Shown: piece by piece, positions 44,081 through 52,930 of the stretch
How positions within the stretch are numbered: the stretch's first letter is position 1
How the letters are laid out: each line of letters starts with the position of its first letter
From: Nitrospirota bacterium
GTDB lineage: Bacteria > Nitrospirota > Nitrospiria > Nitrospirales > Nitrospiraceae
Reading direction: 5' to 3'
Length of the DNA: 64,000 nt
NCBI GenBank assembly: GCA_030645475.1
Contig: JAUSMA010000029.1
Location: 1-64,000 of the forward strand
Translations under genes and position numbers: made by a program
The notes under the pieces: generated by a model
What the model saw: only the letters and a program-made list of their open reading frames with translations
What the model was told of the DNA's origin: nothing
The model's database searches: none

Positions 44081-44107
44081 TTGGAGTAGGCAAGGGATCT
44101 ATAGGTA

Positions 44108-44896
44108 ATGGCTATCGTGGCGAACGAGAAGAATGTCCCGATCATCGAGGTCAATCATGTCTCGACTCGTTTCGGGACGGCGGTCGTGCACCGGGATGTG
44201 AGTTTGACGATTCAGCGGGGCGAGGTCTTTGCCATTGCCGGGGGGAACGGCTGCGGGAAGTCTACGCTGATGCGTGAGATTGTCGGATTGCTAGATCCGA
44301 CCTCCGGATCGACGAAGCTCTTTGGCATGGATAGCCGATTGTTGCGCGATGGGCACCCGCAAGAGATCCATCGCCGGTTCGGCGTGATGTTTCAGCAGGG
44401 CGGCTTGTTCAGTTCTCTCACCTTGGCGGAGAATGTCGCCGTGCCATTAAAAGAACATACGAAGCTGAGCCGTGAGATCGTCCATGACATTGTCGCCCTG
44501 AAGATTGCTTCGGTCGGGTTGCCGGCGGACAGCGCCGCGAAATTTCCGAACGAACTCAGTGGCGGCATGAGGCGGCGGGCGGCCCTGGCACGGGCCATCG
44601 TGATGGACCCGGAGGTGTTGTTCCTCGATGAGCCGACCGCCGGCTTGGATCCGATCATCGCGGACGGGTTCGATGAATTGGTCCTGCAACTCAAAGCGTT
44701 ACTAGGGCTCACGGTGGTGATGGTGACTCACGATCTCGATTCGCTCTGGCGCATTTCAGACCGTGTGGCAGTGCTGGGCAACGGGACGGTCTTGGGGATC
44801 GGCACCATGCAGGAATTGTCGCGCTCGGCCGATCCCGTGATTCACGAATACTTTCACGGTCCGCGCGGCCGCGCGGCGGAAGCGCAACATGGGTAG
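44108..44896 (+). CDS. mlaF: Mla-type ABC transporter ATPase
   Basis: This 262-residue ABC ATPase has Walker A GGNGCGKST near 45, Q-loop VMFQQGGLFSSLT near 95, signature LSGGMRRRAALARA near 152 and Walker B VLFLDEPTAGLDP near 176. The signature and C-terminus fit the MlaF branch. It pairs with the permease upstream and the MCE protein 5 nt downstream. Confidence 0.92.
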   Translation: MAIVANEKNVPIIEVNHVSTRFGTAVVHRDVSLTIQRGEVFAIAGGNGCGKSTLMREIVGLLDPTSGSTKLFGMDSRLLRDGHPQEIHRRFGVMFQQGGLFSSLTLAENVAVPLKEHTKLSREIVHDIVALKIASVGLPADSAAKFPNELSGGMRRRAALARAIVMDPEVLFLDEPTAGLDPIIADGFDELVLQLKALLGLTVVMVTHDLDSLWRISDRVAVLGNGTVLGIGTMQELSRSADPVIHEYFHGPRGRAAEAQHG

Positions 44897-44901
44897 CGAC
44901 T

Positions 44902-45864
44902 ATGGATAACAAGGTAAATTACGTCATCGTCGGAGCATTTGTCGCAGTCTTAGGAGCGGCGATTCTGCTGGTCGTCCTCTGGCTGGGAAAGTCTGATTAC
45001 CGCGGGGTCTATGATCGGTACTACACCTACATGCAAGAGTCTGTAGCCGGGTTGAGCGTCAACTCCACGGTGAAATATCGGGGGGTCGAGGTCGGGCGCG
45101 TGAAGGATATTCAGTTAAATCCGGAGAATCCTGAAGAGGTTCGGCTCACCCTCGACATTCTCCGTGCCACACCGATCAAAACGGATACGGTGGCGGTGCT
45201 TGAAACGCAAGGGCTGACCGGACTGGCCACCGTCAATCTGAACGGGGGGAGTCGAGAGGCGCCGGCGTTGGCGAGTGCACCGGGCCAGGAATACCCGGTC
45301 ATCAAGAGCGGCCCCTCGCTGTTCTTTCGCCTCGACATGGCCATTTCGCGCTTGCTCTCCGATCAGGGGCTGACGAAGCTGCTCGCCAATGTGAATCTGC
45401 TCAGTCAGAATGCGACGGCGGTGGTGGATGAAGAGAATCGCACGACCATCAAACAGATTCTCAAAGACCTGTCGGATATCACGCGCACCGTCGCAGATCA
45501 GAGTGAGCGAGTGGACAGCGGTTTGGTCGGCGCCTCGAACGCGGCGCAGAACGTCGCAAAGATGACCGAGACCATGAATAAACAGGTGCCGGTTTTATTG
45601 GAACGAGTCAACAAGAGTGCGGCGGCGCTCCAAACCATGACCGAAGAATTGGCTCACACGGGAAGATCTGTGAGGTCGGCTGTGCAAGAGAGCCGCCCCG
45701 ATATAGAACAGTTCACCCGACAGACGTTGAGTGAGACCGGTGCGCTGGTGACAGAGCTGCGCCAGCTCACAGGCACGTTGCAGCGAGTGGCTCGTCAACT
45801 GGAGCAGGAGCCGAGTTCGCTCGTGCTGGGGAAGAAGTCTCAACAACGAGGACCGGGAGAGTAG
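44902..45864 (+). CDS. mlaD: MCE-domain substrate-binding protein (MlaD-type)
   Basis: This 320-residue protein has one N-terminal transmembrane helix (about 7-28), an MCE domain (about 38-115: VAGLSVNSTVKYRGVEVGRV, GLTGLATVNLNGG) and a long C-terminal helical region that probably forms a periplasmic bundle. MCE proteins carry phospholipids for the Mla transporter. It sits 5 nt after mlaF and 3 nt before the lipoprotein gene. Confidence 0.92.
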   Translation: MDNKVNYVIVGAFVAVLGAAILLVVLWLGKSDYRGVYDRYYTYMQESVAGLSVNSTVKYRGVEVGRVKDIQLNPENPEEVRLTLDILRATPIKTDTVAVLETQGLTGLATVNLNGGSREAPALASAPGQEYPVIKSGPSLFFRLDMAISRLLSDQGLTKLLANVNLLSQNATAVVDEENRTTIKQILKDLSDITRTVADQSERVDSGLVGASNAAQNVAKMTETMNKQVPVLLERVNKSAAALQTMTEELAHTGRSVRSAVQESRPDIEQFTRQTLSETGALVTELRQLTGTLQRVARQLEQEPSSLVLGKKSQQRGPGE

Positions 45865-45867
45865 CCG

Positions 45868-46524
45868 ATGGGGATGCTGCCGATACGGCTCGGTACAGTC
45901 ATGGGAACCGGGATCGTCGCGCTGGCGCTGGCCGGCTGCCTGTCTCTTCCGCGTGACGAGCAGCAGACGCAGACCTTCTTCTTGAGTCTGGACCGGTCGG
46001 CTGGAGGGGCTTCGATCCCTGACGTACAACCGAAAGCCGGTATTCTCGTCGTGAATGTGCCGGTGGCGCAGCCGGGGTTCGATACGCAACGAATGGCCTA
46101 TGCGCAACGGCCGTATGAAGTGAGCTACTACGCGACCCATCAATGGGCGGACTCCCCGGCCAGAATGGTGACTCCCTTACTGATTCAGGCGTTGGAACAG
46201 ACGGGTTATTGGCGAGCCATTGTCCCGATGCCGACATCCGTGCGCGGCGACCATCGCGTGGAGATCGATCAGCTGGAACTCGTACAGACCTTTCTGCAGA
46301 AACCGAGTCAGGTGCGTCTTGCGTTGCGCGTACAAGTAATCAAGCTGCCGGAATATCTGGTGCTCGGCACCCGCCTGTTCGAGGTGGTCGAAGGAACGCC
46401 CACTGACGATGCGTACGGCGGGGCGGTTGCCGCAAACCGGGCGGCCGATAAGCTACTGAGGGAGGTGGCCGGCTGGCTGAGCGGTTGTGTGTCGGGCAGC
46501 CAGGGAAGTGGCTGCTCACGATGA
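45868..46524 (+). CDS. ABC-type transport auxiliary lipoprotein (PqiC-like)
   Basis: This 218-residue protein has a lipobox (LALAGC, cysteine near 24) and an ABC_trans_aux-type domain (RDEQQTQTFFLSLDR, then QRMAYAQRPYEVSYYATHQW). Such lipoproteins are the outer-membrane partners of MCE transporters. Its stop overlaps the start of the next gene (ATGA at 46521). Confidence 0.88.
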   Translation: MGMLPIRLGTVMGTGIVALALAGCLSLPRDEQQTQTFFLSLDRSAGGASIPDVQPKAGILVVNVPVAQPGFDTQRMAYAQRPYEVSYYATHQWADSPARMVTPLLIQALEQTGYWRAIVPMPTSVRGDHRVEIDQLELVQTFLQKPSQVRLALRVQVIKLPEYLVLGTRLFEVVEGTPTDDAYGGAVAANRAADKLLREVAGWLSGCVSGSQGSGCSR

Positions 46525-46997
46525 AGCAATCGCTCAAGACCGGTTTCAGCTTTGGGTTGACCTCGGGGGTGATCACGACGCTCGGCCTTATGGTCGGATT
46601 GAATGCGGGGACTCATTCGCGGCTCGCGGTCATCGGCGGCATTGTGACGATCGCGGTGGCCGATGCCCTCTCCGATGCGTTGGGGATGCATATTGCCGAG
46701 GAGTCCAAGAATAACGGGAACGCCTCGGAGATCTGGGAGTCGACCATCGCCACCTTTGTGGCCAAGTTCCTGATCGCGTTGACCTTTGTCGTGCCGGTGC
46801 TCATGTTGCCGCTAGAGGAGGCGATGCTGGTGAGCGTGGGATGGGGCCTTATGTTACTTGCGGTGCTGAGCTATTTTCTGGCGCGGGCGCAGCAGATCTC
46901 GGCCTGGAATGTGATCGTGGAGCATCTAGTCATTGGCGTCAGCGTGATCGCGATCACCCATGTCTTAGGTGATTGGATCCACTCGCATTTGAGTTAG
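46521..46997 (+). CDS. VIT1/CCC1-like membrane protein
   Basis: This 158-residue protein has about four transmembrane helices, and the motif GGIVTIAVADALSDALGMHIAEES near residues 33-56 resembles the metal site of VIT1/CCC1 iron/manganese transporters. The glutamate-rich cytosolic metal-binding domain of full-length members is absent. It starts in an ATGA overlap with the lipoprotein gene, so it belongs to the mla unit. Its substrate is unknown. Confidence 0.75.
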   Translation: MKQSLKTGFSFGLTSGVITTLGLMVGLNAGTHSRLAVIGGIVTIAVADALSDALGMHIAEESKNNGNASEIWESTIATFVAKFLIALTFVVPVLMLPLEEAMLVSVGWGLMLLAVLSYFLARAQQISAWNVIVEHLVIGVSVIAITHVLGDWIHSHLS

Positions 46998-47035
46998 TCT
47001 GCAATAGCACGAGGACGTCACTGAGGGAAATATTG

Positions 47036-48745
47036 ATGGTGCAGCCACCGCTCGTCGCATACTTCTCCATGGAGATCGGCCTGGAGTCCGGGATGCCGAC
47101 CTATTCGGGAGGGCTCGGTGTGCTCGCCGGCGATACGATTCGCTCGGCCGCAGATCTCGATGTGCCGATGGTGGCGGTGTCGTTGCTGCACCGGCGAGGA
47201 TATTTTTTTCAGCGACTGGATGTGCAGGGCCATCAAAGCGAGGAGCCTGTCGCCTGGCCGGTCAATGATTTCGCGGACCTGATCGACGAGCGGGTCACGG
47301 TCGACATCGAAGGTCGCACGGTCCATGTCAGGGCCTGGCGCTATCGCGTCACCGGTGAGTCCGGACATGTCGTTCCGGTGTATCTGCTCGACACCGATGT
47401 GAGCGAGAACCAGCCTTGGGACCGGACCCTCACCGATGTGCTCTATGGAGGCGACGACCATTATCGCTTGTGTCAGGAGGTGGTGTTGGGGATCGGAGGC
47501 CTCCGCCTGTTACGGGCGCTTGGACACCAGGACATTCTCCGGTTCCATATGAATGAGGGGCATGCAGCCTTGCTCGTCCTCGCGCTGGTGGAAGAGAAAC
47601 TGGCCTTGCAGGGTCAATCGGACTCCCTGTCGGCCGATCTCATCGACACCGTTCGTGAGCAATGTGTTTTTACGACCCATACCCCCGTGCCGGCAGGTCA
47701 CGATCAATTTTCCGAGGAACTCGCGCGCAACGTATTGGGAGAGCAGCGGTGGGCCAGGCTGAAGGACTGCGGCATCGAGCAGCGATTGAATCTGACGCAA
47801 CTGGCCCTGCGGGGCTCCCGGTATGTCAATGGGGTTGCGATGAAACATGGGGAGGTCTCGCATAGCATGTTCCCCGGTTATCCGATCCATTCCATTACCA
47901 ACGGAGTCCACGCGGCCACCTGGACCGCGCCGTCGTTCCAGAAGCTCTTCGATACCCATCTGCCGGATTGGCGGCGCGATCAACTCTCGCTGCGCTACGC
48001 TGTGGGCATTCCGACTTCGGAGATCTGGGCGGCGCACGTAGATGCCAAACGCACGTTGGTTGAGCATGTGAATCGAGAATCGAACGCGGGGTTCGATCGC
48101 GAAGTCTTGACGATCGGATTCGCCCGCCGGTTTGCGGCCTACAAACGTGCCGGTCTGATCTTTCAGGATCTCGACCGGCTCAAGCAGATTGTCCGAGCGG
48201 CCGGACCGATCCAGATCGTCTTTGCCGGCAAGGCGCATCCACACGACCGTGAGGGCAAAGATTTGATTGCGCACATCCATGAGATGCGTGATGCGCTGCA
48301 GGGCATGGTTGCGGTGTCGTATTTGACCAATTACGACATGGAGGTGGCCAGGATGCTCTGTGCCGGTTCCGATGTGTGGCTCAATACCCCGTTGCCGCCG
48401 CTGGAGGCATCGGGGACGAGCGGGATGAAGGCAGCGATGAACGGGGTGCCCAGCTTGAGTGTGCTCGATGGCTGGTGGATCGAGGGCCATCTGGAGGATG
48501 TGACCGGCTGGTCGATCGGCGATCGGGTGGAAGCCTGCATGGAGCCCCAGCCAGGGATGGATACCTGTCACGCAGCAAAGCTCTATCGAAAATTAGAAGA
48601 GAAAGTCTTGCCCTGTTTCTATAAGGACCAAGGTCGTTTTATCGAGATCATGCGGCATGCGATTGCCTTGAACGGCGCATTTTTTAATACGCAGCGCATG
48701 GTTGCTCAGTACCTCCACGATGCCTATCGCTTGGGGCCGGCATGA
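47036..48745 (+). CDS. glgP: Alpha-glucan (glycogen) phosphorylase
   Basis: This 569-residue GT35 phosphorylase of the short form releases glucose-1-phosphate from glycogen. Visible parts are YFSMEIGLESGMPTYSGGLG at the N-terminus, FHMNEGHAA near 180, FARRFAAYKRAGL near 358 and the pyridoxal-phosphate region EASGTSGMKAAMNG near 457-470. The ATG at 47036 is chosen because the N-terminus matches the family; the ribosome-binding site is modest. Its stop overlaps the acetate kinase start by ATGA, so the two are translated together. Confidence 0.92.
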   Translation: MVQPPLVAYFSMEIGLESGMPTYSGGLGVLAGDTIRSAADLDVPMVAVSLLHRRGYFFQRLDVQGHQSEEPVAWPVNDFADLIDERVTVDIEGRTVHVRAWRYRVTGESGHVVPVYLLDTDVSENQPWDRTLTDVLYGGDDHYRLCQEVVLGIGGLRLLRALGHQDILRFHMNEGHAALLVLALVEEKLALQGQSDSLSADLIDTVREQCVFTTHTPVPAGHDQFSEELARNVLGEQRWARLKDCGIEQRLNLTQLALRGSRYVNGVAMKHGEVSHSMFPGYPIHSITNGVHAATWTAPSFQKLFDTHLPDWRRDQLSLRYAVGIPTSEIWAAHVDAKRTLVEHVNRESNAGFDREVLTIGFARRFAAYKRAGLIFQDLDRLKQIVRAAGPIQIVFAGKAHPHDREGKDLIAHIHEMRDALQGMVAVSYLTNYDMEVARMLCAGSDVWLNTPLPPLEASGTSGMKAAMNGVPSLSVLDGWWIEGHLEDVTGWSIGDRVEACMEPQPGMDTCHAAKLYRKLEEKVLPCFYKDQGRFIEIMRHAIALNGAFFNTQRMVAQYLHDAYRLGPA

Positions 48746-49944
48746 AATCCCAACAGGGTTTCATTCTGACCATCAATGGAGGCTCGTCGAGCCTGAAGTG
48801 TTCGCTCTTCCAGGTTGGTCCCTCGCTCACGCCTGTTGTCTCCTGCCTGGTCGACCGAATCGGGTTTCCAGATGTCACGCTGACCCTCACGGACCTGGCC
48901 AGCGGTACCAGCGAGCGCCGGACGATTCAGGCCGCGCATCACAAGGATTGCGTCGATCCGCTCGTCACATGGCTGGAACAGAAGTTCACGATCGCAGACC
49001 TTGTGGCCATTGGCCATCGCGTGGTGCATGGAGGTCATCGGTATCGCGAGCCGCACGTGATTACGTCTGAAGTCATGGGCGAGTTGCGCCGGCTCAGTCC
49101 CTATGATCCGGAACATCTGCCTGCGGAGATTGAGCTGATCGAGACGTTTGGCCGTCGGTTTCCGACGATCCCGCAAGTCGCCTGTTTCGACACCGCCTTT
49201 CATCGCGATCTGCCGCAGGTCGCACGCCTCTTGCCGATCCCCAGACGGTACGAGGCCGCTGGAATCAGGCGCTACGGGTTTCATGGCCTCTCCTATGCCT
49301 ACTTAATGGGGGAACTCAGGCGGCTTGCGCCTCATGAGGCGCAGGGCCTGGTGATTCTGGCTCATCTGGGCAATGGGGCGAGCATGGCGGCGGTGCGCGG
49401 GGGTAAGAGCATCGATACGAGCATGGGTTTTACGCCCACGGCGGGGTTGCCGATGAGCACACGCTCAGGCGATCTCGACCCGGGCTTGCTGTCCTATTTG
49501 TCGAGAACGGAAGGTATGACGGTGGCGCAGTTCCATACGATGGTCAATCGGCAATCGGGACTGCTCGGTCTGTCGGAGACGAGTTCCGATATTCGCGACC
49601 TCCTTGCCTGTGAGGGCAGTGATGTACGAGCGGCTGAAGCCGTGGCGCTCTTCTGCTACCAGGCCAAGAAGTGGATCGGCTCATTTGCCGCGGCGTTGGG
49701 CGGATTGGATACGCTCGTCTTCAGCGGCGGGATCGGTGAGCATGCAGCGGTCATCCGCGCGCGTATTTGTGAGGGGTTGGAATTCCTCGGTATGACCGTC
49801 GATGAGGTTCGGAATGGAGCCGGTGACCCCGTCATTTCCACAGCAGGCAGCCGTGTGACCGTTCGCGTCATCCACACGGACGAAGAGCGTGAGATCGCGC
49901 AATCTGTCTTTCATGTGCTGGCAGAGGATCGCCGGGATCGATGA
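48742..49944 (+). CDS. ackA: Acetate kinase
   Basis: This 400-residue enzyme interconverts acetyl phosphate and ADP with acetate and ATP. Visible motifs are [14 protein letters not shown] near 8, [10 protein letters not shown] near 94, FDTAFH near 149, GFHGLSY near 180, LAHLGNGAS near 208 and FSGGIGEHA near 330. It lies between glycogen phosphorylase (ATGA overlap) and phosphoketolase (7 nt gap), and would capture the acetyl phosphate made by phosphoketolase as ATP. Confidence 0.95.
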   Translation: MKSQQGFILTINGGSSSLKCSLFQVGPSLTPVVSCLVDRIGFPDVTLTLTDLASGTSERRTIQAAHHKDCVDPLVTWLEQKFTIADLVAIGHRVVHGGHRYREPHVITSEVMGELRRLSPYDPEHLPAEIELIETFGRRFPTIPQVACFDTAFHRDLPQVARLLPIPRRYEAAGIRRYGFHGLSYAYLMGELRRLAPHEAQGLVILAHLGNGASMAAVRGGKSIDTSMGFTPTAGLPMSTRSGDLDPGLLSYLSRTEGMTVAQFHTMVNRQSGLLGLSETSSDIRDLLACEGSDVRAAEAVALFCYQAKKWIGSFAAALGGLDTLVFSGGIGEHAAVIRARICEGLEFLGMTVDEVRNGAGDPVISTAGSRVTVRVIHTDEEREIAQSVFHVLAEDRRDR

Positions 49945-49951
49945 GGAGATT

Positions 49952-52318
49952 ATGCTGAGAAGCCACAAGCGGTTGAAGCCGGAGCAGCTTCGGAAAATGG
50001 ATGCCTATTGGCGTGCAGCCAATTACCTGTCCGTCGGCCAGATTTATCTCTACGATAATCCGTTGCTGAAGAAGCCGCTCACGCTGGCCCATATCAAGCC
50101 GCGCTTGCTCGGCCACTGGGGCACCACGCCGGGGCTGAACTTCGTCTATGTCCACCTGAATCGTGTCATTACAGAATATGAGCTGAACGTCATGTACATT
50201 ACCGGGCCGGGCCATGGTGGTCCCGGACTGGTGGCGAACGCCTATCTCGAAGGCACCTATAGCGAGGTCTATCCGAACGTCTCGCAAGATGAAGAGGGCC
50301 TGAAGCGGCTGTTCACGCAGTTCTCCTTTCCCGGCGGCATTCCGAGTCACGTCTCACCGGAGACGCCGGGATCGATTCACGAGGGCGGCGAGCTGGGGTA
50401 TTCGCTGTCCCATGCGTTCGGCGCGGCGTTCGATAATCCGGACCTGCTCGTCGCCTGTGTCGTGGGCGATGGAGAAGCGGAAACCGGCCCGTTGGCAACC
50501 AGCTGGCATTCGAATAAGTTTTTGAACCCTGTGCACGACGGCGCCGTGCTGCCGATCCTGCATTTGAACGGGTACAAGATCGCCGGCCCCACGGTGCTGG
50601 CGCGGCTTCCGCATGACGAATTGGAATCGCTCTTTGTCGGGTATGGCTACCAGCCCTATTTCGTCGAGGGCGACGATCCTGCCACGATGCATCAACAGAT
50701 GGCCGCCACGCTCGATGTCGCCGTCGCGGACATCAAGAAGATCCAGCGGACTGCGCGGGCCAAAGGATTTAGAAAGCGGCCTCGCTGGCCCATGATCGTC
50801 CTGCGTTCGCCGAAGGGCTGGACCGGGCCGAAGGTCGTGGATGGGAAGCAGGCTGAAGGGACATTCCGGTCACACCAGGTGCCGATGGGCGATATGGCCA
50901 AGCCCGGTCACCTCAAGATTCTCGAGAAGTGGATGAAGAGTTACAAGCCGGGGGAGCTGTTCGATAAGGCCGGCCGACTCATTCCTGAGTTGGCAGCTCT
51001 AGCACCGGCCGGCTCCCTCCGCATGAGCGCCAATCCTCATGCCAACGGCGGTCTCCTGTTGCACGACCTGCGTTTGCCGGATTTCCGCGACTACGCAGTG
51101 AAAGTGCGGAAGCCCGGGGCGGTGGATGGCGAAGCCACGCGCGTCCAAGGGGAGTTTATTCGCGATGTGATGAAAGGTAATGCCGGCAACTTTCGTGTCT
51201 TTAGCCCGGACGAGACGAACTCGAACCGCTGGGGGGCGCTGTTCGAAGTAACGAACCGCTGCTCGACCGCGGAGATCCTGCCCGGCGACGACCATGTGGC
51301 GCCAGATGGCCGCGTGATGGAGATGTTGAGCGAGCATCAATGCGAAGGCTGGCTCGAAGGTTATCTCTTGACGGGCCGCCACGGCATGTTCTCCTGCTAT
51401 GAAGCCTTTATCCATATTGTCGATTCGATGTTCAACCAGCATGCCAAGTGGCTCAAAATGTCGAATCATATTCCCTGGCGGCGGCCGATTGCGTCTTTGA
51501 ATTATCTCTTGTCATCGCATGTATGGCGGCAGGATCACAACGGTTTCAGCCACCAGGACCCTGGGTTCATCGACCATGTGGTGAATAAAAAGGCCGAGGT
51601 CATCCGGGTCTATCTTCCGCCGGACGCGAACTGCCTCTTGTCCGTCACCGATCATTGTCTGCGCAGCCGTAACTACGTGAACGTCATCGTCGCCGGGAAG
51701 CAGTCTGCGCCACAGTGGTTGAACATGGACGCCGCGATCAAACATTGCACCGCCGGGCTCGGTATCTGGCCATGGGCCAGCAACGACCGCGGTGGTGAGC
51801 CCGATGTCGTCATGGCTTGCTGCGGCGACGTTCCCACGCTGGAAACGCTGGCCGCCGTCGGCCTGCTCAGGACATTGTTCCCTCAGCTAACCGTGCGAGT
51901 GATTAACGTGGTGGACTTGATGAAGCTCCAGCCGCAGCGCGAGCATCCGCACGGGTTGAGCGACAAGGAGTTCGACAGCCTGTTCACGACCGACAAGCCG
52001 ATCATCTTTGCGTTTCATGGTTATCCCTGGCTGATTCACCGGCTGACCTACCGCCGGACAAACCACAAGAATTTGCATGTGCGCGGGTATAAGGAGGAAG
52101 GGACGACCACCACGCCGTTCGACATTACGGTCATGAACGATCTCGACCGGTTCCATCTGGTCGGCGATGTGATCGACCGTTTGCCCCAGTTGGGGTCTCG
52201 CGCTGCCTATGCCAAGCAATGGCTCGGGGAGAAACTCATTGAGCATAAGCAATACATCTCTGAACATGGCGATGATTTGCCGGAGATTCGGAACTGGCGA
52301 TGGAGCGGGAAAGGATGA
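49952..52318 (+). CDS. xfp: Xylulose-5-phosphate/fructose-6-phosphate phosphoketolase
   Basis: This 788-residue thiamine-diphosphate enzyme splits xylulose-5-P or fructose-6-P to acetyl phosphate. Its length matches the family. Key blocks are [20 protein letters not shown] near 88, [19 protein letters not shown] near 172, [11 protein letters not shown] near 208 and [20 protein letters not shown] in the pyrimidine domain. GAGGAG precedes the ATG at 49952. With glgP and ackA it forms a glycogen-to-acetate path that yields ATP without a full glycolysis. Confidence 0.95.
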   Translation: MLRSHKRLKPEQLRKMDAYWRAANYLSVGQIYLYDNPLLKKPLTLAHIKPRLLGHWGTTPGLNFVYVHLNRVITEYELNVMYITGPGHGGPGLVANAYLEGTYSEVYPNVSQDEEGLKRLFTQFSFPGGIPSHVSPETPGSIHEGGELGYSLSHAFGAAFDNPDLLVACVVGDGEAETGPLATSWHSNKFLNPVHDGAVLPILHLNGYKIAGPTVLARLPHDELESLFVGYGYQPYFVEGDDPATMHQQMAATLDVAVADIKKIQRTARAKGFRKRPRWPMIVLRSPKGWTGPKVVDGKQAEGTFRSHQVPMGDMAKPGHLKILEKWMKSYKPGELFDKAGRLIPELAALAPAGSLRMSANPHANGGLLLHDLRLPDFRDYAVKVRKPGAVDGEATRVQGEFIRDVMKGNAGNFRVFSPDETNSNRWGALFEVTNRCSTAEILPGDDHVAPDGRVMEMLSEHQCEGWLEGYLLTGRHGMFSCYEAFIHIVDSMFNQHAKWLKMSNHIPWRRPIASLNYLLSSHVWRQDHNGFSHQDPGFIDHVVNKKAEVIRVYLPPDANCLLSVTDHCLRSRNYVNVIVAGKQSAPQWLNMDAAIKHCTAGLGIWPWASNDRGGEPDVVMACCGDVPTLETLAAVGLLRTLFPQLTVRVINVVDLMKLQPQREHPHGLSDKEFDSLFTTDKPIIFAFHGYPWLIHRLTYRRTNHKNLHVRGYKEEGTTTTPFDITVMNDLDRFHLVGDVIDRLPQLGSRAAYAKQWLGEKLIEHKQYISEHGDDLPEIRNWRWSGKG

Positions 52319-52372
52319 GTGCTGCGCGCTGTTGTGCAAAGGACCGGGCACGGCGAGGGAGATGAAAAGTTT

Positions 52373-52897
52373 ATGACGACGCCAGGCAAAGCCGACCTCG
52401 ACGCAACGTACGAACATCTTATGACCCTCTGGACATCCGGAGTACGGGACTATCACACAATGCTCTCCGACTACCTCACGGCCAATTCCATTTTTGTCGC
52501 GGTGATCGGGCTGATCCTCTCGCGGGAATTACTGGCCTTGTCCTTTACGGTGCTGATCGTGCTGTTGTGCATTTTTGGGGTTCTTCTGTGTCTCCAAATG
52601 GCCATCGTTCTCGGTCGGTTGTCAGGTCAGAACGCATTGTGGGAATGGCGATTGAGAGGAATCGAGCAAGATCCTGCCTGGCATAAAGAGAAGCTGATAA
52701 CCAGTCTTCGCTTGCTCCATGAGGTTCGGCAACCGATCGAGGATCGACGGAATGAGCCCACGGTGTTTGAGCCGAACTGGGCCTTTCGGCAGCACCGCCA
52801 ATGGTGGGCCCATCGCGCCGTCAGTTTCCCCTGGTTTTTCGGCAGCGTGTACGCGTTGTTGCTTGTATGGAGCCTCACCAAGTTGATGAATGCCTAG
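52373..52897 (+). CDS. Membrane protein of unknown function
   Basis: This 174-residue protein has two adjacent hydrophobic segments (about 32-50 and 52-75) and a third near the C-terminus (155-172), with a soluble part between. No family is recognised. GAGGGAGATG precedes the ATG at 52373. It lies between phosphoketolase and the P-type ATPase on the same strand, 54 and 33 nt apart. Confidence 0.65.
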   Translation: MTTPGKADLDATYEHLMTLWTSGVRDYHTMLSDYLTANSIFVAVIGLILSRELLALSFTVLIVLLCIFGVLLCLQMAIVLGRLSGQNALWEWRLRGIEQDPAWHKEKLITSLRLLHEVRQPIEDRRNEPTVFEPNWAFRQHRQWWAHRAVSFPWFFGSVYALLLVWSLTKLMNA

Positions 52898-52930
52898 GCC
52901 CTAGGCGGGCCCGAGAGGATTTCTCTCACG

